A stretch of 64,000 nucleotides of DNA, taken from Citrifermentans bremense R1. GTDB lineage: Bacteria > Desulfobacterota > Desulfuromonadia > Geobacterales > Geobacteraceae. The translations under genes and the position numbers were made by a program. The notes under the pieces are model-generated. The model saw only the letters and a program-made list of their open reading frames with translations, searched no databases and was not told where the DNA came from. The stretch spans positions 25,958-89,957 of the forward strand of contig NZ_AUGE01000018.1 of NCBI RefSeq assembly GCF_000426865.1, in the 5' to 3' direction. Positions 1 through 9,569 of the stretch are shown here, piece after piece (position 1 is the stretch's first letter; every line of letters starts with the position of its first letter).

Positions 1-75
1 GGGACTCCGGAAGAGATCCGGACCAATCCCAAGGTGATCGAGGCGTACCTCGGCAAAGGAGCAGCGCATGCTTAA
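1..75 (+). CDS. livG: LivG, branched-chain amino-acid ABC transporter ATPase (C-terminal fragment)
   Basis: The reading frame open from base 1 encodes 24 residues ending KVIEAYLGKGAAHA and a TAA stop. The EAYLG ending is typical of LivG-type ATPases, which pair with LivF in high-affinity import of leucine, isoleucine and valine. Its stop overlaps the start of livF by 8 bases, as in translationally coupled liv operons. Only the tail is in the window, so the call rests on this ending plus the neighbour. Confidence 0.75.
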   Translation, partial: GTPEEIRTNPKVIEAYLGKGAAHA

Positions 76-769
76 GGTAGAGAACATCAGCGTGAACTAC
101 GGCGCCATCAAGGCGCTGCAAAACGTTTCCTTCCAGATCAACCAGGGGGAGATCGTGGCACTCATCGGCGCCAACGGTGCCGGCAAGACCACCATCCTCA
201 ACACCATTTCCAATATCGTCCCCTCCGTCGCCGGCAAGATCTCCTATCTGGACCGGGAGATCACCAAGCTCCCGCCGCACGAGATCGTGAAGCTCGGCAT
301 CTCGCAGGTTCCCGAGGGGCGCCGCGTCTTCGCCAAGATGAGCGTGCTGGAGAACCTGGAGATGGGCGCCTATACCCGCAGCGACAGCGAGGTCGGCTCC
401 GACATGGAGAAGATCTTCCAGCGTTTCCCGCGCCTGAACGAGCGCAAGAAGCAGGCGGCCAAGACCCTTTCCGGCGGCGAGCAGCAGATGCTGGCCATGG
501 GGCGGGCGCTCATGTCCCGTCCGAAGCTGCTCCTGCTCGACGAGCCCTCCATGGGCCTCGCCCCGATGCTGGTGGAGCAGATCTTCCAGATCATCCAGGA
601 GATCAACGCCGGCGGCACCACCATCCTGCTGGTGGAGCAAAACGCCAACATGGCGCTCTCCATCGCCCACCGCGCCTACGTCCTTGAGACCGGCGAGGTC
701 GTGCTGCAGGGGGACGCCAAGGAGCTTGCCTCCAACCCCGAGGTGAGGAAGGCGTACCTGGGAGAGTAG
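68..769 (+). CDS. livF: LivF, branched-chain amino-acid ABC transporter ATP-binding protein
   Basis: A 233-residue cytoplasmic ATPase, the usual LivF length. It shows Walker A GANGAGKTT (about residues 34-42), the ABC signature LSGGEQQM (about 134-141) and Walker B LLLLDEPSMGLAP, followed by the switch histidine region. The ending KAYLGE is typical of the family. It would energise the LivHM permease together with LivG; the permease and binding-protein genes are not in the window and presumably lie upstream. The next gene starts 2 bases after its stop, so the EamA transporter may be co-transcribed. Confidence 0.95.
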   Translation: MLKVENISVNYGAIKALQNVSFQINQGEIVALIGANGAGKTTILNTISNIVPSVAGKISYLDREITKLPPHEIVKLGISQVPEGRRVFAKMSVLENLEMGAYTRSDSEVGSDMEKIFQRFPRLNERKKQAAKTLSGGEQQMLAMGRALMSRPKLLLLDEPSMGLAPMLVEQIFQIIQEINAGGTTILLVEQNANMALSIAHRAYVLETGEVVLQGDAKELASNPEVRKAYLGE

Positions 770-770
770 G

Positions 771-1673
771 GTGTCCGAAACCGCCACCATCAAGCCTTGG
801 ATCAACCCCTACCTGGCCATCCTGGTAGGGGTTTTTGCTGTCTCCTTCTCCGCGATCCTGGTGCGGGTTTGCTCCGCGCCGCCGCTGGTGATAGCCGCCT
901 ACAGGCTCATCTTCACCTTCACTTTCCTGGCGCCGTTTACGCTCTGGGGAGGCGCCCCCGCACTCAGGGGAATGACGAAGCGGCAGGTACTCCTGTCCGC
1001 CGCGAGCGGCGTCTTCCTGGCCTTTCATTTCGTCACCTGGTTCATCTCGCTCAAATACACCTCCATCGCCAGCTCGGTCGTGCTGGTCACCACCCAGCCG
1101 CTTTTCGTCGTGCTCGGTTCCTGGATCTTTTTCAAGGAGCGGGTGCCGCGCCTGGCGCTTTACGGCGGCGCGCTCGCCTTTGCCGGGAGCGTCGTCATCG
1201 GCGCCACCGACTTCCAGCTGGGAGGAAGCGCCTTCATCGGCGACATGCTTGCCCTTTTTGCCGCCGTGATGGTCTCCGGATACCTTTTGATCGGGAGAAG
1301 GCTCAGAGGCGACGTCCCCCTTACCGGCTACACCTTCGTCACCTATGGATCGAGTGCGATCGTGCTGACCGCGACCGCTCTGGCCGCACGGTTTCCCATG
1401 TATCCCCATCCCGCCCGGGACTGGCTCATCTTCGTGGCGCTGGCTCTGGTCTGCACCATCCTGGGGCACACCGTATTTAACTGGGTGCTCCGGTATGTGC
1501 AGGCTTCCGTGGTTTCGGTGAGCGTCCTTGGCGAACCGCTCGGGGCGATCCTTTGGGCCGCCGTCTTCCTGGGCGAGAACCCGACCCCGCGCCAGGCCGT
1601 GGGGGGTGCCATCATCTTCTCGGGACTCTACCTCTTCACCAGGGTGACGGCGAGAGGCAAAAGGCGGGGCTAG
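771..1673 (+). CDS. EamA-family drug/metabolite transporter (DMT superfamily)
   Basis: A 300-residue protein made almost entirely of hydrophobic helices, arranged as two EamA repeats of about five helices (roughly residues 13-145 and 160-290). The second repeat ends in the conserved GEPLGAILWAAVFLGE-type segment before the last helices. It uses a GTG start two bases after livF. DMT proteins export or import small metabolites such as amino acids, but sequence does not reveal the substrate. Coupling to liv genes makes an amino-acid related role possible, which is inference. Confidence 0.88.
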   Translation: MSETATIKPWINPYLAILVGVFAVSFSAILVRVCSAPPLVIAAYRLIFTFTFLAPFTLWGGAPALRGMTKRQVLLSAASGVFLAFHFVTWFISLKYTSIASSVVLVTTQPLFVVLGSWIFFKERVPRLALYGGALAFAGSVVIGATDFQLGGSAFIGDMLALFAAVMVSGYLLIGRRLRGDVPLTGYTFVTYGSSAIVLTATALAARFPMYPHPARDWLIFVALALVCTILGHTVFNWVLRYVQASVVSVSVLGEPLGAILWAAVFLGENPTPRQAVGGAIIFSGLYLFTRVTARGKRRG

Positions 1674-1760
1674 CAGGCAGGGGCTAGGGGCCAGGGGGGA
1701 GGGGGTAGGGGCTAGAACCCCTCCCCCTTTGGGAGAGGGCGGGGGTGCGGGCAGTTTGGC
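1674..1760. repeat. G/C-rich intergenic repeat, partial copy of the family at 11587 and 42223
   Basis: The segment starts with reiterated GGGGCTAGGG-like motifs. It continues with CCCCTCCCCCTTTGGGAGAGGGCGGGGG, a hairpin-forming stretch that resembles the left half of the longer elements at 11587-11673 (inverted) and 42223-42330. It lies between two genes of the same orientation and has no T-run, so it looks like a REP-type element and not a terminator. Confidence 0.6.
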
Positions 1761-1796
1761 TGTGCGGCTTTTGAAACTATACGACAGGAGGCGGGT

Positions 1797-2291
1797 ATGG
1801 ATTCCAATTTGAGTGCAAGCGCCAAACGGGTGCAGGACGCGCTCCATGGCTTCGGCCTGGATTGCAAGGTGAAGGAACTTGCGGAAAGCACGCGCACCGC
1901 GGTCGACGCGGCCAACGCTGTCGGGTGCGATGTGGGCCAGATTGTGAAATCGCTGGTGTTCAGGGGCAAGTCGAGTGGCAAGGCCGTGTTCGTCGTCGCA
2001 AGCGGCGCGAACCAGGTGAACGAAAAGAGCTTGGCGGTCCTCGTGGGCGAGAAGATAGGGAAGGCTGACGCCGACTTCGTGCGGGAACAGACGGGATTCG
2101 CCATCGGCGGGGTGTCGCCGGTGGGGCACCCGGCTCCACTGCACACCTACGTGGACGAGGACCTCTTGGGCTACGACGAATTGTGGGCAGCGGCGGGGAC
2201 ACCTCACGCGCTCTTCTCTTTGACCCCGGAACAGCTCTGCCTGATCACTTCGGGGGAAGTAGTGAACATAAAGAAAGTACTGGCGGCGTAG
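1797..2291 (+). CDS. YbaK/EbsC-family aminoacyl-tRNA deacylase
   Basis: A 164-residue protein spanning one YbaK/ProRS-editing domain. Visible family features are the AANAVGCDVGQIVKSLVF segment with its conserved lysine and the GFAIGGVSPVGH segment with the GXXXP-like loop. Family members hydrolyse mischarged tRNAs such as Cys-tRNA(Pro) in trans. It has a good ribosome site (GACAGGAGG) before ATG 1797. It stands alone between intergenic repeats with no functional partner nearby. The exact tRNA specificity cannot be read from the sequence. Confidence 0.9.
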   Translation: MDSNLSASAKRVQDALHGFGLDCKVKELAESTRTAVDAANAVGCDVGQIVKSLVFRGKSSGKAVFVVASGANQVNEKSLAVLVGEKIGKADADFVREQTGFAIGGVSPVGHPAPLHTYVDEDLLGYDELWAAAGTPHALFSLTPEQLCLITSGEVVNIKKVLAA

Positions 2292-2304
2292 GGAGATTCA
2301 CAAT

Positions 2305-2455
2305 CAAATCCCCCCTGTCCCCCCTTCGCAAAGGGGGGGACGCTATAGCCTCGCCTTCGCAAAGGGGCATCGGGGCAACGGGGCATCGGGGCATACCGCA
2401 GACAACAGTTCCCCCCCTTCCTTGACGGGAGGGGGACTTTTAATGCCGCAGACAA
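2305..2455. repeat. Intergenic palindromic repeats with a 10-bp direct repeat
   Basis: Two hairpin-forming elements lie in tandem. One is a C-run/TTCGCAAAG/G-run element at about 2308-2340, with an inverted relative at 57272-57306. The other is TTCCCCCCCTTCCTTGACGG followed by a G-run at about 2408-2436. The second hairpin is flanked by perfect copies of CCGCAGACAA at 2396-2405 and 2446-2455. A CGGGGCA-type short duplication precedes them. No gene fits here. Confidence 0.6.
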
Positions 2456-2462
2456 AGGAAAA

Positions 2463-3848
2463 ATGGCAAGCATGGAAAGCATGGAAACACCCAAGGCAGT
2501 GAAGGCACGCGACAGTTTCACCACGGGTTTGGGCGTCATCGCCGCTACTCTCGGCTCCGCGGTGGGGCTGGGCAACATCTGGAAGTTCCCGGCGCTGACT
2601 GGGCTTAACGGCGGGGCGGCTTTTATCGTCGTCTACCTCCTCTCGACGCTTATGGCCGGACTCCCGGTGATGATCGCGGAACTGATGCTCGGCCGCCGCT
2701 CGAAGTCCGACGCACTGACCACGTTCCGGGTGCTGCACCCCAAACGCGAAACCTGGTCGCTCATCGGCGCGGCCGGCGTCCTTTCCGCCTTTCTCATCCT
2801 TGCCTTTTACACGGAGGTCGCAGGGTGGGTCTTCGCCTACATCTTCAAGGCGGCTTCGGGGAGCATCCTCTCGGCCGATCCCAAGGTCACTTCGGCCGCC
2901 TTCGAGAAGCTGATCGCGGACCCGGTGCAGTCGGTCTTCTGGCAGTGCGCGGTCATCATCTTCGTCGGAGCCATCATCGTCATGGGGGTTTCCAAGGGGA
3001 TCGAGAAGACCACCAAACGGCTGATGCCGGTCCTGTTCCTGATCCTGGTTATGATCGGCGTGCGCAGCCTGATGCTCCCGGGCGCAGCCCAAGGGCTCGA
3101 TTTCTTATTCCGCCCCGACTTTTCCAAGGTCACTGGCGCCGTGGTGCTCACCGCCATGGGGCTTGCCTTCTTCAAGCTCTCGGTCGGGATGGGGACCATG
3201 ATCACCTACGGGAGCTACTTCAGGGACGACCAGAACGTTCCCATGACCGCTCTGCGCGTGATGCTTGCGGACCTCACCGTTTCCATCCTGGCTGGGATCG
3301 CCATCTTCCCTGCCGTGTTCAGCTTCGGGTTCAAACCGGAGGCCGGGCCGTCGCTTCTCTTCATCACCATCCCGGCGGTGTTCTCCCAGATGCCTTTCGG
3401 CAACGTCTTCGTGGTTCTCTTCTTCGTCCTCGGGGCCATTGCCGCGACGGGCGCCATGCTCTCCATCATGGAGGTGCCGGTCGCCTATCTGCACCAGCGC
3501 TTCGGCGTGAGCCGCTTCAAGGCCACGGCTGCTACCGGCACTCTACTGGCTCTGATCGGGTCCACTGCCGCACTCTCCAACAGCGTCCTCGCAAACTTCA
3601 AGCTGTTCGGCATGACCATGTTCGACCTGTACGACTTCCTTACCTCGAACCTGCTGATGCCGGTGGGGGGGCTCTTCATCTGCATCTTCGTAGGGTGGGT
3701 GTGGGGGGAGCAGAAGGTGAGGGGGGCATTGTCCAACGACGGCACGCTGCGAAACGGTGCCGTAATAAGCATCTTCTTCTTCCTGGTGAAGTATGTGGCG
3801 CCCATCACCATCGGCGTCATCCTGCTGCGCGGACTGAAAATCATCTAG
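2463..3848 (+). CDS. Sodium-dependent transporter, neurotransmitter:sodium symporter (NSS/SNF) family
   Basis: A 461-residue integral membrane protein with about 12 helices. The N-terminal helix carries the NSS hallmark GSAVGLGNIWKFP (about residues 32-44), which forms part of the Na+ and substrate site in LeuT-type transporters, followed by the NGGAAF segment of helix 2. Prokaryotic members import amino acids by Na+ symport. The chosen ATG 2463 follows AAAGGAAAA; a second in-frame Met lies three codons later. It is monocistronic in appearance, with repeats upstream and a hairpin downstream. Confidence 0.92.
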   Translation: MASMESMETPKAVKARDSFTTGLGVIAATLGSAVGLGNIWKFPALTGLNGGAAFIVVYLLSTLMAGLPVMIAELMLGRRSKSDALTTFRVLHPKRETWSLIGAAGVLSAFLILAFYTEVAGWVFAYIFKAASGSILSADPKVTSAAFEKLIADPVQSVFWQCAVIIFVGAIIVMGVSKGIEKTTKRLMPVLFLILVMIGVRSLMLPGAAQGLDFLFRPDFSKVTGAVVLTAMGLAFFKLSVGMGTMITYGSYFRDDQNVPMTALRVMLADLTVSILAGIAIFPAVFSFGFKPEAGPSLLFITIPAVFSQMPFGNVFVVLFFVLGAIAATGAMLSIMEVPVAYLHQRFGVSRFKATAATGTLLALIGSTAALSNSVLANFKLFGMTMFDLYDFLTSNLLMPVGGLFICIFVGWVWGEQKVRGALSNDGTLRNGAVISIFFFLVKYVAPITIGVILLRGLKII

Positions 3849-3854
3849 CTACTT

Positions 3855-3879
3855 AGCGCCCCCTCCCGCAGGGGGCGCT
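3855..3879. terminator. Perfect hairpin between the NSS transporter and rarD
   Basis: AGCGCCCCCT, a 5-base loop and AGGGGGCGCT form a perfect 10-bp stem a few bases after the transporter stop. There is no downstream T-run, so it may stabilise a 3' end or belong to the local repeat families instead of being a full intrinsic terminator. Confidence 0.5.
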
Positions 3880-3897
3880 AAATTACCGGAACCCGAT

Positions 3898-4821
3898 ATG
3901 ACCAAACCTGCCGACACTTCCGAACTGGCTGCGACCGAGGCGCGGCGCCTTGGCGTCATCTACGGTCTTGCCGCGTACCTTTGCTGGGGTTTTTTCCCGC
4001 TCTACTTCAAATCGGTCAAGGTCGTGCCGCCGCTTGAGATGGTGTCGCACCGGATAGTCTGGTCGCTGGCTTTCCTGCTTTTGCTCATCACCTGGAAAAA
4101 GGCGTGGCGGAGCATGCTGGAGCTTCTCACCCTCCCCAAATCGTTGGCGGTGCTCTTTGCGACCACCCTGCTCATCGCCACCAACTGGCTGGTCTTCATC
4201 TACGCCATCAGCGTGGGGGAGGTGCTGCAGTCGAGCCTTGGCTATTTCATCAATCCGCTGGTGAGCGTGCTGCTGGGGTTTTTGTTCCTGCGGGAGAGGC
4301 TGGAGCGTCCGCAGTGGATCAGCCTGGCCCTCGCCGTTGCCGGCGTCCTGTACCTGGCCATCGAGTACGGCAGCATGCCCTGGATCGCCCTGGCGCTGGC
4401 GCTTTCTTTCGGGCTTTACGGCCTGATCCGCAAGGCGCTTCATGTGGAGCCTTTGGTCGGGCTCACCGTCGAGACGCTCTTGCTCGCACCTTTTGCGCTG
4501 TACTACCTGGTCCACCTGAACCAAACCGGCGCCGGGGTTTTCCTGACCCATTCCACCCGTCTCGATCTGCTCATCCCCATGTCCGGCATCGTCACCGCCA
4601 TACCGCTTCTTCTCTTTGCCGCCGCTGCCAAGAAACTGCGGCTGGCTACTATCGGATTTTTGCAGTACATCACCCCCACCATGCACTTCCTGCTCGCCAT
4701 CACCATCTTCGGCGAGACCTTCACCCATACGCACATGGTGAGCTTCCTCTTCATCTGGAGCGGCCTGGCCCTGTACTCGTGGCACGCCTATCGCTTCGTC
4801 ACCCGGCAGCAGGTACGGTAA
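3898..4821 (+). CDS. rarD: RarD-type EamA transporter
   Basis: A 307-residue multi-helix protein with the RarD signature near the N-terminus (GLAAYLCWGFFPLYFKS, about residues 21-37) and the later VGEVLQSSLGYFINPLVSV segment that marks the RarD subgroup of DMT transporters. E. coli RarD is linked to chloramphenicol sensitivity, but the physiological substrate is not known. The start is ATG 3898, just after the hairpin at 3855. A long perfect palindrome follows the gene. Confidence 0.92.
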   Translation: MTKPADTSELAATEARRLGVIYGLAAYLCWGFFPLYFKSVKVVPPLEMVSHRIVWSLAFLLLLITWKKAWRSMLELLTLPKSLAVLFATTLLIATNWLVFIYAISVGEVLQSSLGYFINPLVSVLLGFLFLRERLERPQWISLALAVAGVLYLAIEYGSMPWIALALALSFGLYGLIRKALHVEPLVGLTVETLLLAPFALYYLVHLNQTGAGVFLTHSTRLDLLIPMSGIVTAIPLLLFAAAAKKLRLATIGFLQYITPTMHFLLAITIFGETFTHTHMVSFLFIWSGLALYSWHAYRFVTRQQVR

Positions 4822-4831
4822 AGGTAGTGTC

Positions 4832-4859
4832 TGGTTCCCAAGGTGGACCTTGGGAACCA
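4832..4859. repeat. Perfect 28-base palindrome (13-bp arms)
   Basis: TGGTTCCCAAGGT and ACCTTGGGAACCA flank a GG centre. The same GGTTCCCAAG...CTTGGGAACC architecture recurs at 43397-43422, so it belongs to a dispersed palindromic family. It lies 10 bases after the rarD stop, where it could also act as a transcript-end hairpin, though without a T-run. Confidence 0.75.
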
Positions 4860-5073
4860 CGATGGACCGATGGACCTGATGGACCACACCTGCCTCTTTA
4901 TACTCATTTCCCCCCCCCTTTCGCTGTAGAAATCTCATAAATTTCTAAACTTCTCTCTCCACAACCCGAAAAGACTATGGACTTGCAACCTGTATCCATT
5001 GAGCAGCGTTTCATTGTCTGCTCTGACAGGTGCGGTAAAGAGCCCTGGTTGTACCAGAGCAGGAGCTGACGCT

Positions 5074-7152
5074 ATGCACCCTTCATCCCAGATCAAGCAA
5101 ATCCTTGTAGTGGAAGATGACGAGTCCCACGCGGAACTGATCAGGAGAGGTTTCAACGACACCTCCGACCAGTATCGTCTGACTGTTGCCACCAGTTTTC
5201 AGGAAGCGCTCGCGAGGGTGCAGACTCGCGACTTCGACATAGTGCTCACCGATTACCTCCTTCCCGATGGCAAAGGCGTGGACCTTGTGCTGAAAAGCGG
5301 GCAGACCACGCCGGTAGTGATCATGACCTCGCACGGCAACGAGCAACTAGCAGTCGACGCCATGAAGGCCGGCGCGCTCGATTACGTGGTCAAAATGCCT
5401 GAGGTTTTCGAGGCGATGCCGCGCATCATAGAACGCGCCTTGCGCGAATGGGACCTGATGCTCGAACACAAGCACGCTGTGGACGCGCTGCTGTTGCAGA
5501 CCCGTCAACTTGAACATGAGGTGACCGAGCGGCAGATCGCCCAGGAGGCGCTGCAGGCGCAAGCTGTTGTTTTGCAAAACGAGATCGCGGAGCGCCGGCA
5601 GGCCCAGGAGACTCTGCGGCTCTCCGAGGAAAAATTCTCGAAGGCCTTCGACAACGCTCCCATGATCATGACCATCACGACGCGGGAAAACGGCACCCTC
5701 CTCGACGTCAATAACAGGTTCCTTGAAGTATCGGGTTGGGGCCGGGAAGAGGTCATAGGCAAGTCCACCACAGAGGTCGGCTGGATCAGCAGCGACGATC
5801 GGGCAACCGTATTCGAGATCCTCAATCGGGAAGGGCATGTCTCGGGGATGGCATTGAGCCTCCACCCACGGGGCGGGCGGACCATCAAGGCCGAACTCTA
5901 CATCGAGACCCTCACCGTGGACGGCAGCGATCGCCTTTTGGGGATCGCCATCGACGTCACTGAGCGGCACAAGCTCGAAGAACAGTTGCGCCATTCCCAG
6001 AAGCTGGAAGCGGTCGGTCTTTTGGCAGGCGGGGTGGCTCACGACTTCAACAACATCCTCACCGTGATCGGCGGGTATTGCGAGATGCTCAAACTCGACC
6101 TCGCGCCGTGCCATCCCCTGCGGGACAAGGTGCTGCAGATATCCGCCGCCTCCGAGCGCGCCTCCAACCTGACCCGCAGTCTGCTCGCTTTCAGCCGCAA
6201 GGGGGAGGTGAAGGCGGTTCCGACCGACCTGAACCTGCTGTTGCGAGGGGTGGAGAAGTTCCTGCAGCGCATCATCGGCGAGGACATCACCCTTTCCACC
6301 AAGGTCCCCGAGAGCTCCGTCTGGGCCGTGGTCGACTCGGGGCAGATCGACCAGGTGCTGATGAACCTCGCGGCCAACGCGAGGGATGCCATGCCCAAGG
6401 GGGGGAGCCTGTTCGTAGCGTTGGAGCGCCAGGAGATCGACGCCGGATTCGTGCAAGCCCACGGCTTCGGTACCCCCGGCAGCTATGCCCTCTTGACCGT
6501 TTCCGATACCGGCCAGGGGATGGACGAGGAGACCAGAAACAGGATCTTCGACCCGTTTTTCACCACCAAGGTGTCGGGAAAGGGGACCGGACTCGGTCTT
6601 GCCATCGTCTACGGCATCGTCATCCAGCACAAGGGGTTCGTCAACGTCTACAGCGAGCCCGGTGTCGGCAGCACCTTCCGCATCTATCTCCCGGTGGTGG
6701 AGCCGGAGCAGGTCGCCGGCGCCGAGGCCGTCACCATCGAGGATGAGGTGCGCGGCTGCGAGACCATCCTGGTGGCCGAGGACGATCTGTATGTCCTGGA
6801 GCTGGTGACGAGCGTCCTCATGCAGTACGGCTACTGCATCATCCACGCTGCCAACGGGGAGGAAGCCGTGCAGAAGTTCCAGGAGAACGACCAGATAGCG
6901 CTGGTGCTGATGGACATCATCATGCCCGTCATGAACGGCAAGGAGGCAGCGGAAAAGATCCGGCGGCTGCGGCCCGAGGCCAGGATTCTTTTCACCAGCG
7001 GCTACACGGCTGAAATAATCAAGAGCAGATGCGAGTTGGAGGAGAGTGCCGAATTGATCATGAAGCCGGTCAAGCCTGCGCTCCTGCTCAAAAAGGTGCG
7101 GGAGATGCTGGACCGGCCCCCGCGGATATCAGGCAGGGGAGGGGAAGCATGA
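5074..7152 (+). CDS. Hybrid histidine kinase: REC-PAS-HisKA-HATPase-REC
   Basis: A soluble 692-residue kinase. An N-terminal receiver (about residues 8-125; acceptor Asp in [11 protein letters not shown]) is followed by a coiled-coil linker and a PAS domain (about 185-310). Then come HisKA with the H-box [12 protein letters not shown] (about 320), HATPase with the N-box [14 protein letters not shown] (about 430) and G-boxes including [12 protein letters not shown], and a C-terminal receiver (about 563-690; Asp in [12 protein letters not shown]). I chose ATG 5074 because AGGAG lies 8 bases upstream; a TTG at 4999 adds 25 unconserved-looking residues. It overlaps the next kinase by ATGA. The absence of membrane helices suggests cytosolic input, possibly from its own N-terminal receiver. 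Confidence 0.9.
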   Translation: MHPSSQIKQILVVEDDESHAELIRRGFNDTSDQYRLTVATSFQEALARVQTRDFDIVLTDYLLPDGKGVDLVLKSGQTTPVVIMTSHGNEQLAVDAMKAGALDYVVKMPEVFEAMPRIIERALREWDLMLEHKHAVDALLLQTRQLEHEVTERQIAQEALQAQAVVLQNEIAERRQAQETLRLSEEKFSKAFDNAPMIMTITTRENGTLLDVNNRFLEVSGWGREEVIGKSTTEVGWISSDDRATVFEILNREGHVSGMALSLHPRGGRTIKAELYIETLTVDGSDRLLGIAIDVTERHKLEEQLRHSQKLEAVGLLAGGVAHDFNNILTVIGGYCEMLKLDLAPCHPLRDKVLQISAASERASNLTRSLLAFSRKGEVKAVPTDLNLLLRGVEKFLQRIIGEDITLSTKVPESSVWAVVDSGQIDQVLMNLAANARDAMPKGGSLFVALERQEIDAGFVQAHGFGTPGSYALLTVSDTGQGMDEETRNRIFDPFFTTKVSGKGTGLGLAIVYGIVIQHKGFVNVYSEPGVGSTFRIYLPVVEPEQVAGAEAVTIEDEVRGCETILVAEDDLYVLELVTSVLMQYGYCIIHAANGEEAVQKFQENDQIALVLMDIIMPVMNGKEAAEKIRRLRPEARILFTSGYTAEIIKSRCELEESAELIMKPVKPALLLKKVREMLDRPPRISGRGGEA

Positions 7153-9047
7153 TCAAGCAGAAACACCGGATTCGCAGCTTCGCGCTGCTTTTGGCCGGTT
7201 TCTGGACCATAGCCATCGCGATCTCGTATGCCTGGCTCTATCATCACGAAATGGACAGCGTGGTGGAAGTGGCGCGTGCCGAGGCCCGCGCCTCCTTCAA
7301 CAAGGACGCCTTGTTTCGCCGCTGGGGAAACAGGCATGGCGGCGTCTACGTCCCGGTGACCGAGGCCACCCTCCCGAATCCTTACCTGGCCCACATAGCC
7401 GAACGTGACATAACCACCCCCTCCGGAAGGCGGCTTACCCTCGTCAACCCCGCGTACATGATGCGTCAGGTCTTCGAGCTCGCGGACGGGCATGGCGATC
7501 AGATTCGCGGCCACATCACCAGCTTGAAACCGCTGCGCCCCGAAAACACCCCGGATCCCTGGGAGGCGAAGGCGCTCCGCCAGTTCGAGAACGGGGTACA
7601 GGAGGTGAGCGAGGTCCAAAATGTGGGCGGCCACGAGCAGTTGAGGCTCATGCGCCCCTTCATAACGGAGGAGGGATGCCTCAAATGCCACGCGGTGCAG
7701 GGATACAAGGCGGGCGACGTGCGGGGAGGGGTAAGCGTCTTGGTTCCGCTTGAAAACAAGGCGGAGTATGCCAAAAGCGCAGTCGTCGCGGGCCTCCTGA
7801 GCTACGGGGTGCTCTGGATCTTCGGGATGGGGTTGATCCTGGTCGGTGCCAGGGTGGTTACCAGGAACTTGAGCATCCTGGAGGAGAGCGAGGAGCGCTA
7901 CCGCACCGTGGCGAACTACACGGCAGACTGGGAATACTGGCAGGGGCTCGACGGCTCCTTCAAGTACATATCCCCCTCCTGCAAGGAGATCTCGGATTAC
8001 AGCCACGACGAGTTCCATGACGACCCAGCGCTTATAAAGCGGATCGTCCATCCGGACGACCTTGCTGCCTTCGACAATCACTTCCATGCGGCGAGGAATG
8101 GGAAGGGCGAGCCGATCGACTTCCGCATCGTCAGGCGCGACGGCGAAGTGAGGTGGATCTCGCACATATGCCAGATAGTGTACACAAGCGAAGGGGCCGA
8201 GAACGGCATCCGCGCCAGCAACCGGGATATCACCGATCGCAAGAAGGTCGAGGCTGCAGTGAAGGAACAGGCAGCGCTCCTGGAGAACGAGGTGCGCGAG
8301 CGGATGGTGCGCGAGGTGGAACTGGAGGCGAAGAACGCGGAGTTGGAGCGCTTCACCTACACGGTCTCCCACGACTTGAAGAGCCCGCTCATCACCATCA
8401 AAGGTTTCGCCGGTGCGGTCCTTAAGGACTTCGAGGCCGGGAAGCTGACGCGGCTCGATTCGGACGTGAAAAGGATCATGGGGGCCGCCGACAAGATGGC
8501 CGCGCTTTTAAGCGATCTCTTGGAGTTATCGAGGATCGGCCGCATCATGAACCCTCCCTCCCAGATCGACCTGAACCTGCTGGCGCAGGAGGTGCTGGGA
8601 CAGCTTTCCGGCCCGCTCGCGCAGGGCGGTGTGGAGGTGGTCCTGCAGCCGGGACTTCCCGCGGTATGGGGAGATGCGCCGCGCATTGCCGAGGTGCTGC
8701 AAAACCTGGTGGAGAACGCGGTGAAGTACATGGGGGATCAACTGCAGCCGCTGGTGGAGATCGGCGTACGGGAAGGGGAGGGCGAGCAGGTTTTCTGGGT
8801 ACGGGACAACGGCATGGGGATCGCGGAGCCGTATCGGGAAACCGTCTTCGGGCTCTTCAATAAGCTCGATCCGCACTCGGAGGGTACCGGGATCGGGCTC
8901 GCGCTGGCGCGCCGCATCGTCGAACTCCACGACGGACGGCTCTGGGTGGAGTCGGAAGGCCCAGGCCTCGGGAGCACCTTCTGCTTTACCCTGGGGGCCA
9001 AGAACCCCGCTGACAATGACAATGCTACAAAGGGAGGGACAACATGA
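7149..9047 (+). CDS. Membrane histidine kinase with DUF3365 c-haem sensor domain and PAS
   Basis: 632 residues. Helix 1 (about 10-32) and helix 2 (about 210-236) flank a periplasmic DUF3365-type domain carrying CLKCH (Cys177-His181), a covalent haem attachment site typical of redox or ligand-sensing kinases in Geobacter. A PAS domain (about 255-365), a HisKA domain (H-box YTVSHDLKSPL, about residue 406) and a HATPase domain (N-box NLVENAVKY; GTGIGLALARRI) follow. The start is the ATG inside the ATGA overlap with the upstream kinase. The downstream response regulator overlaps its stop by 4 bases, so it is the likely cognate partner. The ligand is unknown. Confidence 0.9.
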   Translation: MIKQKHRIRSFALLLAGFWTIAIAISYAWLYHHEMDSVVEVARAEARASFNKDALFRRWGNRHGGVYVPVTEATLPNPYLAHIAERDITTPSGRRLTLVNPAYMMRQVFELADGHGDQIRGHITSLKPLRPENTPDPWEAKALRQFENGVQEVSEVQNVGGHEQLRLMRPFITEEGCLKCHAVQGYKAGDVRGGVSVLVPLENKAEYAKSAVVAGLLSYGVLWIFGMGLILVGARVVTRNLSILEESEERYRTVANYTADWEYWQGLDGSFKYISPSCKEISDYSHDEFHDDPALIKRIVHPDDLAAFDNHFHAARNGKGEPIDFRIVRRDGEVRWISHICQIVYTSEGAENGIRASNRDITDRKKVEAAVKEQAALLENEVRERMVREVELEAKNAELERFTYTVSHDLKSPLITIKGFAGAVLKDFEAGKLTRLDSDVKRIMGAADKMAALLSDLLELSRIGRIMNPPSQIDLNLLAQEVLGQLSGPLAQGGVEVVLQPGLPAVWGDAPRIAEVLQNLVENAVKYMGDQLQPLVEIGVREGEGEQVFWVRDNGMGIAEPYRETVFGLFNKLDPHSEGTGIGLALARRIVELHDGRLWVESEGPGLGSTFCFTLGAKNPADNDNATKGGTT

Positions 9048-9484
9048 ACGGCGAACCGCTTTGCATCCTGCTGGTCGAGGACAACCCAGATCACGCCGAA
9101 CTGGCGATGCGCAACCTGGACGACGGCAAGCTGGCCAACAGGATCTTTCATGTGGAAGACGGCGAGGCTGCACTCGATTTCCTCAACCACAGGGGGGTCT
9201 ATGCCGACCCGGGTGAGTACCCGCGCCCGCACCTGATCCTTTTGGACCTGCGTCTTCCCAAGGTGGACGGCATCGAGGTGCTGAAGGCGGTGAAGGCCTC
9301 GGAAGAGCTTAAGGCGATCCCCGTGGTGATACTGACCACCTCGGCGGCGGAGCGCGATCTTGCCCAGGCCTATCAGAATTACGCCAACAGCTACCTGACC
9401 AAACCGGTGGACTTCGACTCCTTCAGCGAGCTTTTGCGCGACATGGGCTTTTACTGGCTGGCCTGGAACAAACGCCCCTGGTAG
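9044..9484 (+). CDS. Single-domain response regulator, Rcp1-like
   Basis: A 146-residue stand-alone receiver. It has the acidic pair in LLVEDNPDHAEL, the phospho-acceptor Asp in LILLDLRLPKVDG, the conserved Thr/Ser in VVILTTSAAERD, and Lys in SYLTKPVDF. Receivers of this Rcp1 type typically pair with phytochrome-like or PAS kinases and carry no output domain. It begins in an ATGA overlap with the haem kinase gene, so it is almost certainly that kinase's partner, passing phosphate onward or acting by protein contact. Confidence 0.92.
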   Translation: MNGEPLCILLVEDNPDHAELAMRNLDDGKLANRIFHVEDGEAALDFLNHRGVYADPGEYPRPHLILLDLRLPKVDGIEVLKAVKASEELKAIPVVILTTSAAERDLAQAYQNYANSYLTKPVDFDSFSELLRDMGFYWLAWNKRPW

Positions 9485-9569
9485 CCCTCCAAATTCCCTC
9501 CCATCTGGACCGGAAAAACGGCTGCTTCGCCTTGCGGGCAGCCTCCCGGTTGCACCCTCCTCCCTACTT

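Noticed and set aside
603..2207. 534-codon open frame on the minus strand across three plus-strand genes
   Set aside because: Its product is Pro/Arg/Gly-rich with no domain; it is the antisense shadow of GC-rich livF, EamA and YbaK genes.
7029..7148. Longer N-terminus for the haem-domain kinase
   Set aside because: It would overlap the preceding kinase by 120 bases and bury the first membrane helix; the ATGA start at 7149 is better.
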